A stretch of DNA of 8,730 nt from Bacteroidia bacterium (GCA_030431085.1 JAUIJW010000088.1:1-8730), one strand, 5' to 3'. Counted from the stretch's first letter, positions 1 to 6,775 are shown. Numbers and translations: made by a program. Notes: generated by a model from the letters alone, not told the origin.

Positions 1-256
1 CTAAATTTTTTATGGCCTTAATAAGTCGATCGGTTGGTAAAAATGAAGCATTGATCATGATATTATGCTGCATCTCTACCATGGGATATTTTTTGCTTAA
101 ATACTCTTCGGTTAGTGTAGAGGTACTCGCATTTAAGCGTTTTTCGTATTTTTCTCTAATGGTTAAAATACCGATACGCAATTCTGCAACGGGTTTGGTA
201 TAGGTTAAAGGTAATAGGTTGGCGCGAGAACTGCCATCAAACAAAATATAGTTCAT
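1..256 (-). CDS. GlmU-like sugar nucleotidyltransferase, N-terminal part (partial)
   Basis: This gene enters from the left edge on the minus strand; 85 codons from its start are visible and its end lies outside the window. The protein begins MNYILFDGSSRANLLPLTYT, followed by KPVAELRIGILTIREK at residues 21-36. This opening matches the Bacteroidetes alternative GlmU family (UDP-GlcNAc diphosphorylase / glucosamine-1-phosphate N-acetyltransferase-like), in which the R-x-N-LLPLT-hTrPVAELRIG segment stands at the nucleotidyltransferase N-terminus. By family knowledge these proteins carry a left-handed beta-helix after the transferase domain, not visible here. The likely role is making a nucleotide-activated sugar for cell-wall or surface polysaccharide; the exact substrate cannot be told from this part. 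The ATG at 254-256 is chosen because family similarity begins at residue 1 and a good -7 promoter box lies just upstream. It diverges from the DUF302 gene. Confidence 0.85.
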   Translation of the reverse strand, partial: MNYILFDGSSRANLLPLTYTKPVAELRIGILTIREKYEKRLNASTSTLTEEYLSKKYPMVEMQHNIMINASFLPTDRLIKAIKNL

Positions 257-274
257 TTCGAGTTAGTTTTTTGA

Positions 275-282
275 CAAATATA
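275..282 (-). promoter_or_regulatory. Bacteroidetes-type -7 box of the GlmU-like gene
   Basis: On the minus strand positions 282 to 275 read TATATTTG, a perfect match to the Bacteroidetes -7 consensus TAnnTTTG. It would start transcription around 268, giving a leader of about 12 bases to the ATG at 256. No TTG is found 17-23 bases upstream, so the -33 element is poor and the call rests on the -7 box and its position. Confidence 0.45.
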
Positions 283-337
283 ATTGATTATTTAAAGCTA
301 TGATACTTAAGTTACCATTCTGTGCAGAAGAATTTAC

Positions 338-345
338 TAAATTTG
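338..345 (+). promoter_or_regulatory. Candidate -7 box of the DUF302 gene
   Basis: Positions 338-345 read TAAATTTG, a full match to TAnnTTTG, 23 bases before the DUF302 start codon. Transcription would begin near 352. The -33 region has only TTC (318-320, spacer 17) or TTA (312-314, spacer 23), so this is a partial match in a very AT-rich stretch. Confidence 0.35.
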
Positions 346-368
346 AGTAGTAGTAAATTTTTTTTGAT

Positions 369-764
369 ATGGAATATGCAATATGTAAAAAATTAGAGAG
401 TTCTGTGAGCTTTGAACAAGCTATTGGTATGGTAACTAAAGCCCTCAAAGATAAGGGGTTTGGAATTTTAACAGAAATTGATATCAAATCTACATTTAAG
501 CAAAAACTTGATGTGGATGTAATGGATTATAAAATTCTTGGTGCATGCAATCCAAATTATGCCTATAAAGCACTGCAGGCAGAGAGTTCACTTGGTGTCT
601 TTTTACCATGTAATGTAGTGGTTGAGCAAAAAAAGGATGGTAGTATTTTAATTGCGGCAATGGATCCTGTAGTAGCCATGATGTCTGTTGAAAATGAAGC
701 CGTTAAAGCTTTTGCTTCTGAAGTTAAAGAAATTTTAGAGCAAGTGATTTCTAAGTTGGCATAA
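369..764 (+). CDS. DUF302 domain-containing protein
   Basis: This is a 131-residue soluble protein with no signal peptide, and nearly its full length is a DUF302 domain. Family marks are SFEQAIGMVTKALKDKGFGI (14-33), TEIDIKSTFKQKL (35-47), the LGACNP segment (57-62), LPCNVVV (79-85) and MDP (98-100). Cys60 and Cys81 sit in the two conserved cysteine positions and could bind a metal or a small ligand, but that is inference. The biochemical role of DUF302 is not established. After residue 105 an amphipathic helix rich in Glu, Val and Ala closes the protein. The gene stands alone, between the divergent GlmU-like gene and the convergent carB, with only 34 bases and a hairpin separating it from the carB stop. 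The ATG at 369 is used because the domain starts within a few residues of it. Confidence 0.88.
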   Translation: MEYAICKKLESSVSFEQAIGMVTKALKDKGFGILTEIDIKSTFKQKLDVDVMDYKILGACNPNYAYKALQAESSLGVFLPCNVVVEQKKDGSILIAAMDPVVAMMSVENEAVKAFASEVKEILEQVISKLA

Positions 765-789
765 AAAAAGGAGCCTGAAGAGGCTCCTT
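763..789 (-). terminator. Intrinsic terminator of carB
   Basis: A 9-bp perfect stem, AAGGAGCCT (768-776) with AGGCTCCTT (781-789), closes a four-base GAAG loop. Read on the minus strand the hairpin is followed by a run of seven T (the A-tract at 763-769, its first two bases inside the stem), the layout of a Rho-independent terminator, and it lies 10 bases past the carB stop. On the plus strand the bases after the stem are not T-rich, so it probably works poorly for DUF302. Confidence 0.85.
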
Positions 790-798
790 GTCTATAAC

Positions 799-3648
799 TT
801 ATGTTGTTAAGTACATTTTTCTTCTTGAGTACAATTCGTAGAATTGATCGTCTTTCAAGTCTTCAATAAATAAAATACTTTCGCCTGTTGATTTCATTTC
901 TGGACCTAATCGCTTATCAACATTTGGAAATTTATTAAATGAAAATACGGGTTGTTTGATGGCATACCCCTCCAGCTTTGGATCAAATTTAAAATCTTTT
1001 ACTTTATTGGCACCTAGCATTACTTTTGTGGCATAATTAACATAGGGCTGCCCGTAGGCTTTTGCAATAAAAGGAACCGTTCTAGAGGCTCTAGGGTTAG
1101 CTTCAATAATGTATACGATATCGTCTTTAACCGCAAACTGTATATTGATTAAGCCAACTGTTTTTAAGGCCACTGCAATTTTTTTAGTATGATCTTTAAT
1201 TTGTTGCATTACAAACTCACCCAAGTTAAATGGAGGTAATGTAGCATTAGAATCACCAGAGTGTACGCCACAGGGTTCTATATGCTCCATGATACCTATG
1301 ATTTGTACGTCTTCACCATCGCAAATAGCATCAGCCTCAGCTTCAATGGCACCATCGAGATAATGATCTAAAAGTAGTACGTTATTTGGTATTTTTCTTA
1401 GTAAGTCTACTACATGTTCTTCGAGTTCCTCTTTGTTGATAACTATTTTCATGCCTTGTCCACCTAGTACATAAGATGGTCTAACCAAAATAGGAAAGTG
1501 TAAATCATCTGCAATGGCTAATGCTTCATCTGCCGTAGTTGCGGTACCAAATTCTGGATAAGGTATTTCAAGTTCTTTAAGTAGGGTAGAAAAACGGCCT
1601 CTATCTTCTGCTAAGTCAAGAGCTTCAAAAGAGGTGCCAATAATTTTCACGCCGTATTTGTCTAATTTTTCAGCCAATTTTAAGGCGGTTTGACCACCTA
1701 GTTGTACAATAACACCTTCAGGCTTTTCATGTTGAATGATGTCGTAAATATGCTCCCAAAATACTGGTTCGAAATAGAGTTTATCTGCAGTGTCAAAATC
1801 TGTAGATACCGTTTCTGGATTACAGTTAATCATGATGGTCTCATAACCAGCTTCTTTAGCTGCTAAAACACCATGAACACAGCAATAGTCAAATTCTATA
1901 CCTTGACCAATTCTATTAGGGCCAGAACCTAAAACAATCACTTTTTTATTATTACTAACTTCAGATTCATTTTCGGCATATTCTTTACCGTCGATCATCA
2001 TTGTAGACTCAAACGTAGAGTAATAATATGGGGTTTGTGCTTTAAATTCTGCCGCACAGGTATCTACCAATTTATAAACACGTTTAATATTAAGTTCGTT
2101 ACGTTTATTGTAAACTTCACTTTCGTAACAGTCTAACATATGAGCTATTTGTCTATCGCCGTAACCTTTTTGTTTGGCTTCAAGTAGTAACTCTTTTGGT
2201 AAAGTGTTTAGACTAAATGTTGATATTTCTTTTTCTAGAGTATATAATTCTTCATACTGCTTTAAAAACCACATATCAATTTTAGTGATATCATGGATTC
2301 TCCTTAACGGAATTCCCATTTGAATGGCATCGTAAATGGCGAAAACCCTATCCCAACTAGGAAACTTTAATTTTTGAATGATTTGATCGTAGTTGGTATA
2401 ACTTTTACCATCGGCACCAATACCATTTCGCTTTATTTCTAAAGACTGAGTAGCTTTATGGAGAGCTTCTTGAAAAGATCTACCAATGCCCATTACCTCT
2501 CCAACAGATTTCATTTGCAGGCCAACTGTTCTTTCAGAGCCTTCAAATTTATCAAAGTTCCAACGTGGTATTTTTACAATAACATAATCTAAAGTAGGCT
2601 CAAATAGCGCCGATGTTGTTTTTGTGATTTGATTCTCTAGTTCATCTAGGTGGTATCCAATGGCTAATTTAGTAGCTATTTTAGCAATAGGATATCCTGT
2701 TGCTTTAGATGCTAAGGCAGATGATCTCGATACACGTGGGTTAATTTCAATGGCAATGATATCTTCCTTTTCATCTGGGCTTACAGCAAATTGTACGTTA
2801 CATCCTCCAGCAAAATCACCAATAGATCGCATCATTTTAATGGCCATATCGCGCATTCTTTGATAGGTGGTGTCGCTTAAAGTCATAGCTGGTGCAACGG
2901 TAATTGAATCACCAGTATGTATACCCATAGGGTCCATATTTTCTATCGTACAGATAATTACAACATTGTCGTTTTTATCTCTAAGTAATTCCAACTCATA
3001 TTCCTTCCATCCCAAAAGGGATTTGTCGATTATTACTTCATGAATGGGCGACGCTTCTAAACCTCTTCTTAGAAGTTCGTCAAATTGCTCTTTTTCATAA
3101 ACTATAGATGCTCCAAAACCACCTAAAGTAAATGATGGTCTAATAACAAGAGGAAACCCATATTCTTGGGCTATTTCTTTACCTTTAAGAAATGAGTTGG
3201 CGGTGGTTGATGGGGCCTGACCAATACCTATTTCATTCATTAATTGTCTAAACTGTTCTCTATCTTCGGTGATTTTAATGGCGTCTATATCTACACCAAT
3301 TAAATCAACGTTAAAATCTTCCCATATGCCTTTATCTTGAGCCTCTATACATAAATTCAATGCAGTTTGGCCACCCATGGTTGGTAAAACAGCATCAATA
3401 TTAGGGTGCTGTTTTAAAATCTCAATAATAGATTTTGTGGTTAAAGGTTTTAGATAAACATTATCTGCTAAAGAAGGATCTGTCATGATGGTAGCAGGAT
3501 TAGAATTGATTAAAGTTATCTCAATTCCTTCTTCTTTCAATGAGCGAATAGATTGGCTACCAGAATAGTCGAACTCGCATGCTTGACCGATAATGATTGG
3601 ACCTGATCCTATAATTAAAACTGATTTGATAGATTTGTTTTTAGGCAT
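799..3648 (-). CDS. carB: Carbamoyl-phosphate synthase large subunit, short form without allosteric domain
   Basis: CarB takes ammonia from the glutaminase subunit CarA and, with two ATP and bicarbonate, makes carbamoyl phosphate for arginine and pyrimidines in the cytoplasm. The duplicated synthetase layout is clear: GSGPIIIGQACEFDYSG (14-30) opens the first half, with an ATP-grasp domain to about 340 that includes RPSFTLGGFG (170-179) and EINPRVSRSS (301-310). A helical linker/oligomerisation region spans about 400-560. The second half repeats it with GSGPNRIGQGIEFDY (574-588), RPSYVLGGQG (723-732) and EANPRASR (849-856). The protein is 949 residues against about 1073 in E. coli and ends soon after LGPEMKSTGE (914-923), so the C-terminal MGS-like domain that binds UMP, IMP and ornithine in E. 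coli is absent. Only 34 bases separate this stop from the DUF302 stop, so no detached domain is hidden there. As I recall, this length is normal in Flavobacteriaceae. carA is not adjacent. Confidence 0.97.
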   Translation of the reverse strand: MPKNKSIKSVLIIGSGPIIIGQACEFDYSGSQSIRSLKEEGIEITLINSNPATIMTDPSLADNVYLKPLTTKSIIEILKQHPNIDAVLPTMGGQTALNLCIEAQDKGIWEDFNVDLIGVDIDAIKITEDREQFRQLMNEIGIGQAPSTTANSFLKGKEIAQEYGFPLVIRPSFTLGGFGASIVYEKEQFDELLRRGLEASPIHEVIIDKSLLGWKEYELELLRDKNDNVVIICTIENMDPMGIHTGDSITVAPAMTLSDTTYQRMRDMAIKMMRSIGDFAGGCNVQFAVSPDEKEDIIAIEINPRVSRSSALASKATGYPIAKIATKLAIGYHLDELENQITKTTSALFEPTLDYVIVKIPRWNFDKFEGSERTVGLQMKSVGEVMGIGRSFQEALHKATQSLEIKRNGIGADGKSYTNYDQIIQKLKFPSWDRVFAIYDAIQMGIPLRRIHDITKIDMWFLKQYEELYTLEKEISTFSLNTLPKELLLEAKQKGYGDRQIAHMLDCYESEVYNKRNELNIKRVYKLVDTCAAEFKAQTPYYYSTFESTMMIDGKEYAENESEVSNNKKVIVLGSGPNRIGQGIEFDYCCVHGVLAAKEAGYETIMINCNPETVSTDFDTADKLYFEPVFWEHIYDIIQHEKPEGVIVQLGGQTALKLAEKLDKYGVKIIGTSFEALDLAEDRGRFSTLLKELEIPYPEFGTATTADEALAIADDLHFPILVRPSYVLGGQGMKIVINKEELEEHVVDLLRKIPNNVLLLDHYLDGAIEAEADAICDGEDVQIIGIMEHIEPCGVHSGDSNATLPPFNLGEFVMQQIKDHTKKIAVALKTVGLINIQFAVKDDIVYIIEANPRASRTVPFIAKAYGQPYVNYATKVMLGANKVKDFKFDPKLEGYAIKQPVFSFNKFPNVDKRLGPEMKSTGESILFIEDLKDDQFYELYSRRKMYLTT

Positions 3649-3720
3649 TATTGCAAATTTTGGGATGTAAATTTAATAATTTGTATAACAGTATTGTAAG
3701 AGATTTATTCACAATTGGGT

Positions 3721-3755
3721 ATAAAAAAAGGTGTTACTAACAAAAGTAACACCTT
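3721..3755 (-). terminator. Intrinsic terminator of rpmH
   Basis: An 11-bp perfect stem, AAGGTGTTACT (3728-3738) with AGTAACACCTT (3745-3755), closes a six-base AACAAA loop. On the minus strand it is followed by a T-run (the A-tract 3723-3729). It begins 19 bases past the rpmH stop and ends about 70 bases before the carB start, so carB should have its own promoter in 3649-3720. That stretch is very AT-rich and contains a one-mismatch -7 box, TAAATTTA on the minus strand, but no convincing -33 element. Confidence 0.88.
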
Positions 3756-3774
3756 ATATTTTTAGAAAAGCACA

Positions 3775-3933
3775 TTATTTTTTGTGATTAGCTTCAGATG
3801 AAACAGAAAGTTTTTTTCTTCCTTTGGCTCTTCTTTTCGCTAAGATTTTTCTACCATTAACACTAGACATTCTCTCTCTAAATCCGTGTTTATTCTTTCT
3901 CTTTCTTTTTGATGGTTGGAATGTTCTTTTCAT
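3775..3933 (-). CDS. rpmH: 50S ribosomal protein L34
   Basis: This 52-residue gene encodes a very basic protein starting MKRTFQPSKRKRKNKHGFRE, followed by RMSSVNGRKILAKRRAKGRK (21-40). This is the almost invariant L34 sequence (MKRTfQPs..rr.r.hGFr.RM.t..Gr.vl..RR.kgR..L). L34 is a small protein of the large ribosomal subunit that binds 23S rRNA. The C-terminal tail KLSVSSEANHKK (41-52) is slightly longer than the ~44-46 residue enterobacterial form. It has a near-perfect promoter upstream and a strong terminator downstream, so it looks like a single-gene transcript. In many bacteria rpmH is next to rnpA and dnaA; here it lies between carB and a divergent SDR gene, with parAB about 1.2 kb away. 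The overlapping 76-codon plus-strand frame is a shadow. Confidence 0.97.
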   Translation of the reverse strand: MKRTFQPSKRKRKNKHGFRERMSSVNGRKILAKRRAKGRKKLSVSSEANHKK

Positions 3934-3983
3934 TTCTTTATATCTTTATATTCGGTATATGCAATATTTTCTCAAAAGTGCGG

Positions 3984-4013
3984 CAAATATACAAAGACTT
4001 TTATTTCTAACAA
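3984..4013 (-). promoter_or_regulatory. rpmH: Bacteroidetes-type promoter of rpmH
   Basis: On the minus strand TTG (4013-4011) is followed by 19 bases and then TATATTTG (3991-3984), next base C. Both boxes match the Bacteroidetes primary-sigma consensus TTG-N17-23-TAnnTTTG exactly, with ideal spacing. Transcription should start near 3977, giving a leader of about 44 bases to the rpmH ATG. It is the best promoter in the window, as expected for a ribosomal protein gene. Confidence 0.82.
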
Positions 4014-4068
4014 GCGGTAAATTAAAAAAACTTATCAAATTTTTAACCTATTAATTTTTTGATTACCT

Positions 4069-4076
4069 TATTTTTA
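4069..4076 (+). promoter_or_regulatory. Candidate -7 box of the SDR gene
   Basis: TATTTTTA at 4069-4076 is one base off TAnnTTTG and lies 19 bases before the SDR start codon. The ten-base stretch TATTTTTACA occurs again at the parA promoter, 25 bases before that start codon, which supports it. No good -33 TTG is present. Confidence 0.35.
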
Positions 4077-4095
4077 CAATTAAAAATAAAATAAG

Positions 4096-4977
4096 ATGCA
4101 ATATCAAAACGCAATGTTAAAAGAAGGATGTTTAAAAGATCATGTTTTTGTTGTTACTGGGGGAGGTAGCGGATTAGGAAAAGCAATGACGACTTACTTC
4201 TTAGAATTAGGTGCAGCCGTAGTAATTAGTTCAAGAAATATAGAAAAACTTGAACGTACCGCTAAAGAACTAGAAGAAAAAACTCAAGGCACTGTTTTGC
4301 CGGTGCAATGCGACGTACGCAACTACGATCAAGTTGAACAAATGTTAGCAAAAACCTTAGAGAAATTTGGAAAAGTAGATGGTTTGCTAAATAATGCCGC
4401 AGGAAATTTTATTAGCCCTACAGAAAGACTATCTGCCAATGCTTTTGATACTATTATAGATATCGTATTAAAAGGATCAAAAAATTGTACGCTAGCTTTT
4501 GGGAAGCACTGGATTAATCAAAAACAAGAAAAAGCTACAGTTTTAAATATAGTAACAACCTATGCCTGGACGGGCTCTGCCTACGTTGTGCCTTCAGCAA
4601 CAGCCAAAGCCGGTGTTTTAGCGATGACTAGATCTTTGGCTGTAGAGTGGGCAAAATATGGTATTAGAACAAATGCTATAGCACCAGGACCCTTTCCAAC
4701 TAAAGGAGCATGGGATAGATTATTGCCAGGAGATTTGAAAGAAAAATTTGATATGAGTAAAAAGGTACCACTTAAAAGGGTGGGAGAACATCAAGAATTG
4801 GCCAATTTGGCCGCCTATTTAATGTCAGACTATTCTGCTTATATCAACGGTGAGGTGATAACCATAGATGGAGGCGAATGGTTGCAAGGTGCTGGTCAAT
4901 TTAATTTACTTGATCAGATTCCGGAAGAAATGTGGGATATGCTTGAAGCAATGATTAGGGCAAAAAAGCGTGGTTAA
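4096..4977 (+). CDS. SDR family oxidoreductase, 2,4-dienoyl-CoA reductase (DECR) type
   Basis: This 293-residue protein is a short-chain dehydrogenase/reductase with the Rossmann motif TGGGSGLG at 21-28 and NNAAG at 99-103. It closely follows mitochondrial 2,4-dienoyl-CoA reductase (DECR1): NNAAGNFISPTERLS (99-113), VVPSATAKAGV (164-174) and the extension GQFN..DQIPEEMWD..EAMIR (267-288) have direct counterparts there. The usual SDR YxxxK is SxxxK (Ser167, Lys171), with Tyr156 eleven residues earlier and Asn104 after NNAAG. These match the Asn/Tyr/Ser/Lys active-site set of the mammalian enzyme. Such enzymes use NADPH to reduce 2,4-dienoyl-CoA to a 3-enoyl-CoA so that beta-oxidation of unsaturated fatty acids can continue. 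It is not related to the Fe-S flavoprotein FadH. No fatty-acid genes lie nearby, so the substrate is inferred. It is transcribed alone, divergent from rpmH. A later ATG (4114) is possible, but the upstream start fits the promoter. Confidence 0.9.
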   Translation: MQYQNAMLKEGCLKDHVFVVTGGGSGLGKAMTTYFLELGAAVVISSRNIEKLERTAKELEEKTQGTVLPVQCDVRNYDQVEQMLAKTLEKFGKVDGLLNNAAGNFISPTERLSANAFDTIIDIVLKGSKNCTLAFGKHWINQKQEKATVLNIVTTYAWTGSAYVVPSATAKAGVLAMTRSLAVEWAKYGIRTNAIAPGPFPTKGAWDRLLPGDLKEKFDMSKKVPLKRVGEHQELANLAAYLMSDYSAYINGEVITIDGGEWLQGAGQFNLLDQIPEEMWDMLEAMIRAKKRG

Positions 4978-5041
4978 CAAATCTTAATGGTAGAAACATA
5001 CCAAGTAGAAAATTTCTGTATAAAGGATGTTTTTTTTGTTA

Positions 5042-5074
5042 ATGAGTTCATGAAATAAGATTTTTGAAACTCAT
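5042..5074. repeat. Imperfect inverted repeat overlapping the parA promoter
   Basis: ATGAGTT (5042-5048) is mirrored by AACTCAT (5068-5074), 19 bases apart. The left arm runs into a separate 8-base palindrome, TTCATGAA (5047-5054), and the right arm abuts the proposed -33 TTG of parA. Allowing a one-base bulge adds one more pair. It could be an operator or a weak hairpin after the SDR gene; no T-run follows it directly. Confidence 0.35.
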
Positions 5075-5091
5075 AAATAATTGTATTTTTA
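5064..5091 (+). promoter_or_regulatory. parA: Candidate promoter of the parAB-dapB-lepB cluster
   Basis: TTG (5064-5066), a 17-base spacer, and TATTTTTA (5084-5091) resemble the Bacteroidetes promoter TTG-N17-23-TAnnTTTG with one mismatch in the last base of the -7 box. A start near 5098 gives an 18-base leader before the parA ATG. It is the only good candidate in the gap between the SDR and parA, and no convincing promoter is seen between the later genes of the cluster. Confidence 0.5.
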
Positions 5092-5115
5092 CAGCTAGAA
5101 AAATCAATTAATTTC

Positions 5116-5886
5116 ATGGGGAAAGTTATTGCCATTGCTAACCAAAAAGGAGGTGTTGGAAAGACCACAACAACGGTAAATTTAGCAGCAGCTTTAGGGG
5201 TGTTAGAACAAAAGGTATTGTTGATTGATGCAGATCCACAAGCTAATGCCACATCTGGGTTAGGGATTGATGTGAGTACAGTAGAAAATGGAACATATCA
5301 AGTACTAGAACACACAGTTGATATTGCCTCAGCAATTGTTAAAACAGGTTCACCAAATGTTGATATTGTCCCCGCTCATATAGATTTGGTAGCTATAGAG
5401 ATTGAGCTTGTAGACAGAGAGCAAAGAGAGTATATGTTAAAAACGGCTCTTGCACCAATTGTTGATAAGTACGACTATATTTTAATTGATTGTGCTCCTT
5501 CTTTAGGTCTAATTACTTTGAATGCATTAACTTCTGCAAACTCTGTCATTATTCCAATACAATGTGAGTATTATGCATTAGAAGGGTTAGGAAAGCTTTT
5601 AAATACTATAAAAAGTATTCAAAAAGTACACAATAAAGATTTAGATATAGAAGGTTTGCTTTTAACCATGTATGATTCTCGCTTACGATTATCTAATCAA
5701 GTGGTAAACGAAGTAAAAAAGCACTTTCACGATATGGTTTTTAAAACCATCATCCAAAGAAATATTAGGTTAGGCGAAGCACCAAGTTACGGTGAAAGCA
5801 TTATCGCTTACGATGCAACAAGTAAAGGTGCCGTAAATTATATTAATTTAGCGCACGAAATTATTAAAAAGAATACAAATGGCTAA
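5116..5886 (+). CDS. parA: Chromosome-partitioning ATPase ParA/Soj
   Basis: This 256-residue ParA-type ATPase is the usual length of chromosomal Soj proteins. The deviant Walker A motif KGGVGKTT (11-18) carries both the signature lysine (Lys11) and the P-loop lysine (Lys16). LLIDADPQ (35-42) is the Walker A' switch region, and YILIDCAPSLG (121-131) is Walker B. RLRLSNQVV (189-197) lies where Soj proteins place a DNA-binding arginine, and RLGEAPSYG (218-226) is the family C-terminal signature. There is no N-terminal DNA-binding extension, so it is of the chromosomal (type Ib-like) kind, not the long plasmid P1/F kind. It should bind the nucleoid as an ATP dimer and be released by ParB, moving the replicated origin region. 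The gene overlaps parB by 8 bases, implying translational coupling. The ATG at 5116 gives the standard MGKVIAIANQKGG opening. Confidence 0.97.
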   Translation: MGKVIAIANQKGGVGKTTTTVNLAAALGVLEQKVLLIDADPQANATSGLGIDVSTVENGTYQVLEHTVDIASAIVKTGSPNVDIVPAHIDLVAIEIELVDREQREYMLKTALAPIVDKYDYILIDCAPSLGLITLNALTSANSVIIPIQCEYYALEGLGKLLNTIKSIQKVHNKDLDIEGLLLTMYDSRLRLSNQVVNEVKKHFHDMVFKTIIQRNIRLGEAPSYGESIIAYDATSKGAVNYINLAHEIIKKNTNG

Positions 5887-6775
5887 AGCAACTAGAAAGC
5901 AGGCCTTAGGAAGAGGATTGTCTGCTTTATTAAAGGATACGGAGGATGATATTGTATCGGTAAACGATAAAAATGCAGATAAGCTTATAGGTAGTATTGT
6001 AGAAATTGAGATTGATGCCGTAGAGGTAAATCCATACCAACCAAGAACTAATTTTAATGAAGAGGCTTTAAGAGAATTGGCAAGTTCAATTAGAGAACTT
6101 GGGGTGATTCAACCTATTACCGTGAGAAAACTCGAAGGCAATAAGTTTCAGTTGGTTTCTGGAGAAAGACGTTTTAGAGCATCTAAATCTTTGGGGCTAA
6201 AAACTATTCCAGCTTATATTAGAATTGCCAATGATCAAGAAATGCTAGAGATGGCTTTGGTAGAGAATATCCAAAGAAAAGATCTTGATCCAATAGAGGT
6301 GGCATTGTCTTATCAGCAATTGATAGATGAGATTAAATTAACGCAAGAAGAGTTGAGTATTCGTGTTGGAAAAAATCGTACAACAGTTACAAATTTTTTA
6401 AGGTTATTGAAGTTAGATCCTATTATTCAAACGGGTATGCGAGACGGCTTTTTATCGATGGGACATGGTAGAGCTTTAATTAATATTGCAGATCAAGATG
6501 CTCAATTAGAAATCTATCAAAGTATCTTAAAAGACAAGCTTTCTGTAAGACAAACAGAGCAATTAGTGAAAAACCTTAGAGAGGGAAGATCTTTAACAAA
6601 AAAGGCACCAGTAGAAAAAGAATTGCCCAAGTTTGTAAAAAAAGGAATTAAAGATATTAGTACGTATCTAGGGCATAAAATTGAAGTAAAAATATCGGGT
6701 AAAGAAAAGGGTAAAATAATTATTCCTTTTCATTCTGAAGAGGACTTTATTCGAATTAAAAAACTAATGGAATAA
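5879..6775 (+). CDS. parB: Chromosome-partitioning protein ParB/Spo0J, CTP-binding centromere clamp
   Basis: This is a 298-residue ParB. The N-terminal LGRGLSALL (10-18) is the ParA-activating motif. The ParB/Srx CTPase fold follows: NPYQPRTNF (51-59), GERRFRA (95-101) and ENIQRKDL (129-136) are the conserved boxes that contact CTP and change state on parS. A helix-turn-helix lies at about 155-178 (TQEELSIRVGKNRTTVTNFL), for parS recognition. After a charged linker (about 235-260), the C-terminal dimerisation segment GHKIEVKISGKEKGKIIIPF (265-284) ends the protein. By family knowledge it loads at parS, slides as a clamp, recruits SMC and stimulates ParA. The start ATG lies within the end of parA (frame +2), and its stop abuts the next ATG. 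No parS-like 16-mer is seen in the window. Confidence 0.97.
   Translation: MAKATRKQALGRGLSALLKDTEDDIVSVNDKNADKLIGSIVEIEIDAVEVNPYQPRTNFNEEALRELASSIRELGVIQPITVRKLEGNKFQLVSGERRFRASKSLGLKTIPAYIRIANDQEMLEMALVENIQRKDLDPIEVALSYQQLIDEIKLTQEELSIRVGKNRTTVTNFLRLLKLDPIIQTGMRDGFLSMGHGRALINIADQDAQLEIYQSILKDKLSVRQTEQLVKNLREGRSLTKKAPVEKELPKFVKKGIKDISTYLGHKIEVKISGKEKGKIIIPFHSEEDFIRIKKLME

Noticed and set aside
12..487. Short frames of 63 codons (12-203, plus) and 74 codons (263-487, minus) over the GlmU-like start and the DUF302 gene
   Set aside because: Both are shadows of genes with clear family matches on the other strand.
2730..2750. CACGTG core inside carB, resembling the centre of parS
   Set aside because: Only the six-base core matches; the flanks (CGATA and GGTTA) share few bases with TGTTT and AAACA, and it lies in codons for the conserved SRVSRSS segment.
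3649..3720. carB promoter or a pyrimidine/arginine leader attenuator
   Set aside because: Only a one-mismatch -7 box (TAAATTTA on the minus strand) without a -33 TTG, and no hairpin or leader peptide could be found; a promoter must exist here but I cannot place it.
3824..4054. 76-codon plus-strand open frame over rpmH and its promoter
   Set aside because: It is antisense to the unmistakable L34 gene and its promoter; the product has no family resemblance.
4988..5003. Small hairpin TGGTA-GAAACA-TACCA after the SDR stop, as a terminator
   Set aside because: The stem is only 5 bp and no T-run follows it directly; the later run of T at about 5029-5036 is too far away.
4974..5252. 92-codon minus-strand frame across the SDR-parA gap
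   Set aside because: Its N-terminal part is antisense to the ParA Walker A region and the rest runs through the promoter region; no family match.
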